Position numbers and translations under genes: made by a program. From an uncultured Muribaculaceae bacterium (GTDB lineage Bacteria; Bacteroidota; Bacteroidia; Bacteroidales; Muribaculaceae), in contig CANNVE010000009.1 of assembly GCA_947525975.1 (NCBI GenBank), positions 43,546 through 107,545 on the forward strand: a stretch of 64,000 nt of DNA. The letters run 5' to 3'. Positions 58,711 to 64,000 of this stretch are shown in pieces; position 1 is the first letter of the stretch; each line of letters opens with the position of its first letter. The notes below the pieces were generated by a model that was given only the letters and a program-made list of their open reading frames with translations, searched no databases and was not told the origin of the DNA.

Positions 58711-59304
58711 ATGAGAATCCTTCATTTATCAGACACCCACGGCAGTCACCATCGGCTTAAAAACCTTCCCGAAGCCGATGCCATAGTTCATTCCGGCGAC
58801 TTCACCATGACAGGAACCGAACAGGAAGCCATCGACTTCCTAAACTGGTTCTGCGACCTGCCCTGTGCCCAAAAAATTTTCATATGTGGCAATCATGATG
58901 ACTGTCTATATGGCGCCAATATCGACGGTCTCGACCCAAACGTACACTATCTCTGCAACTCTGGAGTGGAGATTGACGGCATAAAATTCTACGGCGTGCC
59001 AATGTTTATGGGAGATTGCGTCACCGACCGCCAACAACGCAACATCGCAAAAATCCCCTCTGACACCGACATTCTGATAACCCACAGCCCAGCCTACGGC
59101 ATCCTCGACTTCGACGACAACATAAACTACGGTGATGAACAATTATTCTCAAAAGTTTTGGAAATTAAACCCCGTCTCCACCTATTCGGCCACATTCACG
59201 CCCAACACGGCATCACAACCCTGCACGGCATCACATTCTCCAACGGAGCAATAATGAACGCCGACTACACCCACCTCGCCGCCCCCAACATCCTAATGAT
59301 ATAA
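58711..59304 (+). CDS. Metallophosphoesterase (calcineurin-like)
   Basis: MRILHLSDTHGSHHRL; AIVHSGDFT; ICGNHDDCLYG; LITHSPAYGILD; LHLFGHIHAQHG. Confidence 0.95.
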   Translation: MRILHLSDTHGSHHRLKNLPEADAIVHSGDFTMTGTEQEAIDFLNWFCDLPCAQKIFICGNHDDCLYGANIDGLDPNVHYLCNSGVEIDGIKFYGVPMFMGDCVTDRQQRNIAKIPSDTDILITHSPAYGILDFDDNINYGDEQLFSKVLEIKPRLHLFGHIHAQHGITTLHGITFSNGAIMNADYTHLAAPNILMI

Positions 59305-59400
59305 ACACTTGCACTCTAATGCTTTCAAAGCGTATTCGCAGGCAATAGTTGCGCGGAATATTTGGATTTTGCACGTAATATGCACGTAGAATAAAAAGAA

Positions 59401-59442
59401 AGCGAGATAACTATTGGATTTCCAATTAGTTATCTCGCTTTT
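59401..59442. terminator. Strong bidirectional hairpin
   Basis: agcgagataacta ... tagttatctcgct with A- and T-rich flanks. Confidence 0.75.
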
Positions 59443-59708
59443 GAGGTGCCCAGAACAGGAACACTAATATTGAATCGTAATGAATCGCTGTCAATTTTGG
59501 CTATTTTTGAGTCTAATTTATAAATCGCTGATTATTAGCAGTAAATGACTATGATGAATTAAACTGAAGCGTAAGTGAATTTGATTCTGATTTGTTAAAG
59601 TTCAGAACTTGCTGACAGAACGCTGACAAAAGTTGTTGTATATATGAGAGGGTATTATTACCTTTGTATCAGGATAGTAAAACATGTCGAATCAAAACAT
59701 TCTCTCCT

Positions 59709-61061
59709 ATGGCAACAATCAAAAGAGCCTTATCGGCGAAAGTAAACGCTTCCGGACGTGCTGAGATTCTTCTCCGCGTATCCGTTTCGCATAGCGTTTC
59801 CCACCGTATCAAGAGTGGGCTGTATATCTCTGCCGACCGCTTCAAAGATGGCAAATTCGCAAATCCGCGTGACCCGGAAGGGAAGCGTGAAGTGCGCGAG
59901 GTGCAGGATAAGTTGGAAAGCATTGAGAAGTTCCTCATCCGCTTGTGTGAGGATAATCCGGTTGAAAAAGTGACGAAAGATTTCGTTCTAGCACAGCTGG
60001 AGTCATTCCTCAATCCACCGAAAGAGGAAACTGTAGTAGTGCCAGAGGTGTCGTTCTTTGATATATTCGAGGATTATATCGCCAAGAAAAATATTTCGGA
60101 GTGGCGTATCAAGCATCTTCGTGTCTTGAAACGTGCACTAATGCGCTACGAACTATATGTGCAAGCCAACGGCAACAGAAAATATAAGATGAAACTTGAT
60201 GAGTTTACGGTTGATGATGTCAATAAGTTTGAGAAATTTCTGCGCTCGGAGCATCTTATCTACATGAAATATCCGAAAATTTATGATGCTATTCCGGCTG
60301 ACACTCATTCCCAGCGAAAGAAACCTAAGCCACATCCAAAGGGCGACAACACTATTATCGGCCTTTTCGGACTAATGAGGGCGTTCTATCGCTGGTGTCG
60401 TGAGCAGGATATGACCACAAATGATCCGTTTGCTAAATACAACGGCAAGACTACTGAGCGATACGGCACACCATATTACATTACCATCGAGGAACGCGAT
60501 AAGATTGCTGATTTCGATTTATCGGCGAATCCATCACTGGAGGCACAACGGGATATTTTTATTTTTCAGTGCCTTATCGGATGTCGAGTGTCTGACTTGT
60601 TATCGATGACACACGACAGCATCATAAACGGTGCAATCGAATATATGCCGCAGAAAACAGCAGGAGAAAGGCCGCAGGTGGTTCGCGTGCCACTGAATAC
60701 CCGAGCATTGGCACTCGTCGAAAAATACAAAGACCGCGAAGGTCTGAATGTGAAACTATTTCCGTTCATAAGTTCGCAGAAATACAATGTCGCCATCAAG
60801 AAAATATTCAAGACCTGCGGCGTAACGCGGATGGTGACGATACTTAATCCCACCACTGGAAAAGAGGAGAAACGGTCCATTGACGAAATCGCCAGCAGCC
60901 ACCTCGCCCGACGCACCTTCATCGGCAACCTCTACAAGAAAGTCAAAGACCCGAATCTTGTCGGCTCACTCAGCGGCCACACCGAAGGCAGCCGCGCCTT
61001 CGCACGCAACCGCGACATCGACGAAGACATGAAGAAGGAACTTGTCGGGTTGTTAGAATAA
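59709..61061 (+). CDS. Tyrosine-recombinase-family integrase with Asn at the expected catalytic Tyr
   Basis: Arm-binding N-terminus (MATIKRALSAKVNASGRAEILLRVSVS); CLIGCRVSDLLSM (Arg I); SSHLARRTFIGNLY (H-x-x-R); SGHTEGSRAFARNRDID where Y is expected in the RYR motif. Confidence 0.88.
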   Translation: MATIKRALSAKVNASGRAEILLRVSVSHSVSHRIKSGLYISADRFKDGKFANPRDPEGKREVREVQDKLESIEKFLIRLCEDNPVEKVTKDFVLAQLESFLNPPKEETVVVPEVSFFDIFEDYIAKKNISEWRIKHLRVLKRALMRYELYVQANGNRKYKMKLDEFTVDDVNKFEKFLRSEHLIYMKYPKIYDAIPADTHSQRKKPKPHPKGDNTIIGLFGLMRAFYRWCREQDMTTNDPFAKYNGKTTERYGTPYYITIEERDKIADFDLSANPSLEAQRDIFIFQCLIGCRVSDLLSMTHDSIINGAIEYMPQKTAGERPQVVRVPLNTRALALVEKYKDREGLNVKLFPFISSQKYNVAIKKIFKTCGVTRMVTILNPTTGKEEKRSIDEIASSHLARRTFIGNLYKKVKDPNLVGSLSGHTEGSRAFARNRDIDEDMKKELVGLLE

Positions 61062-61114
61062 TTAATTTGCTGAGATAATACGCTGAAAATCGGAGAAAAA
61101 TTCGTAAATTTGTA

Positions 61115-62578
61115 TTGCTGAATATGACCAAGAATGAACTTGTAGCAAAGCTACGCGACATAGAATGGGAAGATTTTGAAGTAAAAGAAGCAAAATCAGA
61201 ACTGCCGAAGACTATTTGGGAAACTGTAAGCGCATTCTCAAATACCTCTGGTGGTTGGATTGTACTCGGTGTCAAACAATCCGGCAAGACTTTTGAGATA
61301 CAGGGAGTCGGAAATATCGAAAAACTTGAACAGGATTTTCTAACTACGCTCCGCTCTGAGAAGTTTAATCAAAGATTGGCGGTAACATCTAAATCATATA
61401 ATATAGATGGCAAACGACTATTGGCATTCTATGTGCCGGAAGTTGAGATGAAGCCTGTCTATTACAACAATCCGGCCAACACGTTCATTCGCATGGGAAG
61501 CGGCGACCAACGGGCTACAGAAGGAGAAATACGGGCAATGTTCCGTGACCAATCGTTTGGCAAGAAAACGGAGGAGACAATCCCTGAAAGTGGGATTGAA
61601 ATGCTCAACCTTAATACTCTACGCAGCTATCGTTACGCTTTAAGCCAGACAAGCAACCTCCTCGAATATCGGGATGTTGATGATGTTGAGTTTTGTGAAC
61701 ACGTAAACATCACCAACAAGGGATTGCTCACATATGCTGGATTGCTGATGTTTGGAAAGGCTCCTTATGTGTTGAGATATGTACCGACATTTTGCGTTGA
61801 TTACATCGAGATTCCCGCTCCGACTATTCAGGAGGCAGAGGTGCGATATACCTATCGCATCCCCGAGCAGGAAAACATCTGGGAGGCAGTGCAGATTATA
61901 CTTCGCCGCTTTCGGACATTGGTGGATGCCCCCATACATATCAAGGATGATGGCTTCGCAACCACTGACGAAAGCCAATATAACGTACTGCGCGAAGCAT
62001 TGGCAAACATGGTCATGCACTGCGACTACTTCGATTCAATGCGATCCTGTATCCGTGTGTATACAGACCACATCGAGTTTATGAATGGCGGTTGCTTCCC
62101 ACTCCCAGTGAAGGACATCATCGGAAAGGTTTATTCAAAGTTGCGCAACCCGACTCTTGCAAAATTGTTCCGTTATGTCGGCATTGCGGAAAATGCGGGA
62201 TATGGCATGAACAAACTTGCAAGTTGGGAAAAATTGACAGGAACCACCCCCTCAATAACGAGTGACCGCACTTACGCTACAGTTTCATTCTCGTTGAAAT
62301 CCGCCATACAACGCAGGAATGACAATGAGGGTAAAAATGAGGGTAAAAATGAGGGTAAAAATGAGGGTAAAAATGAGGGTAAAAAATTAACTCCTCGTCA
62401 GCGATCTATTTTTAAACTTATTGAGCAAAACCCCAATATAAGTATGGTTGAAATGGCCAATCAATTAGCCGTTTCCATCAGTACAATAGAAAGAGAAATA
62501 CCGAAAATGGCCAATGTCATCAGACATGTTGGCCCAAAGAATGGCGGTTATTGGGAAATACTAACCTTAACAAAATAA
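61115..62578 (+). CDS. AlbA_2 / Schlafen-like putative transcriptional regulator with C-terminal HTH
   Basis: EDFEVKEAKSELPKTIWETVSAFSNTSGGWIVLGVKQSGKTFEIQGV; REALANMVMHCDYF; C-terminal ISMVEMANQLAVSISTIEREIPKM HTH. Confidence 0.88.
   Translation: MLNMTKNELVAKLRDIEWEDFEVKEAKSELPKTIWETVSAFSNTSGGWIVLGVKQSGKTFEIQGVGNIEKLEQDFLTTLRSEKFNQRLAVTSKSYNIDGKRLLAFYVPEVEMKPVYYNNPANTFIRMGSGDQRATEGEIRAMFRDQSFGKKTEETIPESGIEMLNLNTLRSYRYALSQTSNLLEYRDVDDVEFCEHVNITNKGLLTYAGLLMFGKAPYVLRYVPTFCVDYIEIPAPTIQEAEVRYTYRIPEQENIWEAVQIILRRFRTLVDAPIHIKDDGFATTDESQYNVLREALANMVMHCDYFDSMRSCIRVYTDHIEFMNGGCFPLPVKDIIGKVYSKLRNPTLAKLFRYVGIAENAGYGMNKLASWEKLTGTTPSITSDRTYATVSFSLKSAIQRRNDNEGKNEGKNEGKNEGKNEGKKLTPRQRSIFKLIEQNPNISMVEMANQLAVSISTIEREIPKMANVIRHVGPKNGGYWEILTLTK
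62324..62383 (+). repeat. Five tandem 12-bp repeats (aatgagggtaaa) encoding (NEGK)5
   Basis: Direct reading: NEGKNEGKNEGKNEGKNEGK. Confidence 0.97.
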
Positions 62579-62584
62579 TGAAAT

Positions 62585-63415
62585 ATGGAAACAATAATCA
62601 TTATAGCAATAATTAGCCTAACATTAATTGCATTAGCCTCTTGTTATCTAAATTATACTAGAATAAAGTATGGTCGAGAACATAATCCCATCTCATATAT
62701 ATTTTGGGGCAGCATTACTATATCTGTTGCTGTTCTCATCTATTCTCATTGTTATTGTGGTAATGAAAGAGTCTTGGACTTTTTTTCATTGGCTTCGGCC
62801 ATTATATCCATAATTTTAGCCATAATTACTATAGTATACTCTTTTTATACTAACAGCCGTTCTAATGGTCAGATAGAATTGTTGAATAATGCGGCAAGAG
62901 ATGTTCAAAAAGCCAGTATCTCATATTCCGAAAGTGCTGAAACGTTGGAAATTAATATTTCAAAAATAATAAACGCAATAAATAGAGTCGAGGCAAAAAC
63001 CGATAAAATACTAATTCAGTCATTATCCGAGAGTTCATCAAAGTCTAACGTCATAGACACAGAAGACAAACACGACAAATTTGATGTCAGAAACTATGTT
63101 AAGACCTTCATTGCCATTTCTTCCCCTCTTGGAATTCTTTCGATGTATGCGTGTGTATTGTCTCATGACAAATCAATACCATTTCTCCTGTCTTTAGTGT
63201 CTGACTCAGATGGGGTAATGTATTGTGCTGGTTTTTTAGTTGCAACTACAGGTACTGGAATTGTAAACTCATCTATTGACTTTAATACAGGTATGGTTAC
63301 CGTGAACGATTACGTTAACGTAGTTAAAGGCGATATCTTAGAGTGGTTGGAGAAGAATCCGCTTCAAAAGCCCCTTGATGAACTCAAAAATCGAATTGAT
63401 AATTATTTTAAATAA
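62585..63415 (+). CDS. Membrane protein of unknown function
   Basis: 276 aa; N-terminal TM segments (IIIIAIISLTLIALASCYL, ISYIFWGSITISVAVLIYSH, LASAIISIILAIITIVYSFY), central coiled-coil-like region, further hydrophobic stretches. Confidence 0.6.
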   Translation: METIIIIAIISLTLIALASCYLNYTRIKYGREHNPISYIFWGSITISVAVLIYSHCYCGNERVLDFFSLASAIISIILAIITIVYSFYTNSRSNGQIELLNNAARDVQKASISYSESAETLEINISKIINAINRVEAKTDKILIQSLSESSSKSNVIDTEDKHDKFDVRNYVKTFIAISSPLGILSMYACVLSHDKSIPFLLSLVSDSDGVMYCAGFLVATTGTGIVNSSIDFNTGMVTVNDYVNVVKGDILEWLEKNPLQKPLDELKNRIDNYFK

Positions 63416-64000
63416 CGTTAGCATAACTACCCTAACCGATACGAAACCGCGTCACTTTGAGGCACTGCGAGGCAAGATAGTCCCATGTGCCATGAATATT
63501 TGGATGGCGGTATGACTCTGACTTAACTTTGCATCACAATAATCGACCGCAACAACGAAGTCGCGGTTATGTTCATCTGAGAAATTATTGTTGGGCAATG
63601 TTGGGTAACTTTGTGGAAAGCGTGGGAAATGCACGGAAAACCGAAATCTTTTCCTTTTGATGGCTTGTTTCTCTTCTGAAATCCGAATCATTGTAGGCGG
63701 AAATATGCGACATTTTCTATACTTTATGCGGCCAAGGGGTCTGAAAATTTGGAAATCGAAGACCGCATGTTGTATATTTGTCGGGCATTACGGCTGATGA
63801 AGTCCTCTTTGCGTTCAAGATATTGTTTGCAGGAACGGCAAAAGCACGGCTTCTGAAGATTGTAATGCGACGCTTGTCGGACCACCCCGGAAATTAAAAA
63901 GAATATTCAAGACATTCGTCAGACACCGTCGGACTTTTCTCAATGCTCAACCTCTTATGGTTGAGTAAATACACGAGATAAATCACTGAAATATAGCAAT

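Noticed and set aside
62324-62383. Short tandem repeat considered as CRISPR or minisatellite
   Set aside because: Units are contiguous 12-mers without spacers and lie in frame within a coding sequence; it is a coding repeat. No CRISPR array was seen anywhere in the window
63452-64000. Terminal ~550 bp checked for coding genes
   Set aside because: Only short, compositionally unconvincing ORFs; a TTAACTTTGC promoter-like motif is present near 63531 but no downstream gene can be supported inside the window

Overview
This 64 kb window looks like a Bacteroidales chromosome, possibly Muribaculaceae-like; that placement is inferred from TAnnTTTG promoters, GLPGLI, TonB-type and GH43 genes, and codon/GC style. 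Layout: (i) 0-15.7 kb is mostly housekeeping-like: MscS C-terminus, lipoprotein, CPA1 antiporter, GH43, an accessory two-gene membrane/TerB-like module, an OmpR-type two-component system with GLPGLI and an outer-membrane protein, and MmcQ/YjbR. (ii) 14.0-40.8 kb is an exopolysaccharide/capsule locus. It opens with a gene that reads as a tyrosine-recombinase-like domain lacking its catalytic residues, fused to a NusG-type NGN+KOW antiterminator. Its AT-rich variable core ends in a complete phosphocholine (lic1-like) module: LicD, LicC-like, a nucleotidyltransferase-choline kinase fusion, and a BCCT choline transporter. (iii) 40.8-64 kb is accessory or defence-island-like: a Septu-like ATPase/HNH pair, a DprA-like protein next to a PD-(D/E)XK protein, a WYL-regulator/exonuclease gene cluster, a tyrosine integrase whose expected catalytic Tyr is Asn, and an AlbA_2/Schlafen-like gene. 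The most notable item is a small operon at about 54-56.8 kb in which FtsZ appears split into two genes. One encodes the GTPase half (GGAGCN, GGHTGT, PFNFEG) and the other the C-terminal half, with the T7-loop aspartates (GMISLDLNDI). Between them lie a small membrane protein gene and a tRNA-like sequence. All calls come from reading the sequence and ORF translations; no searches were run.
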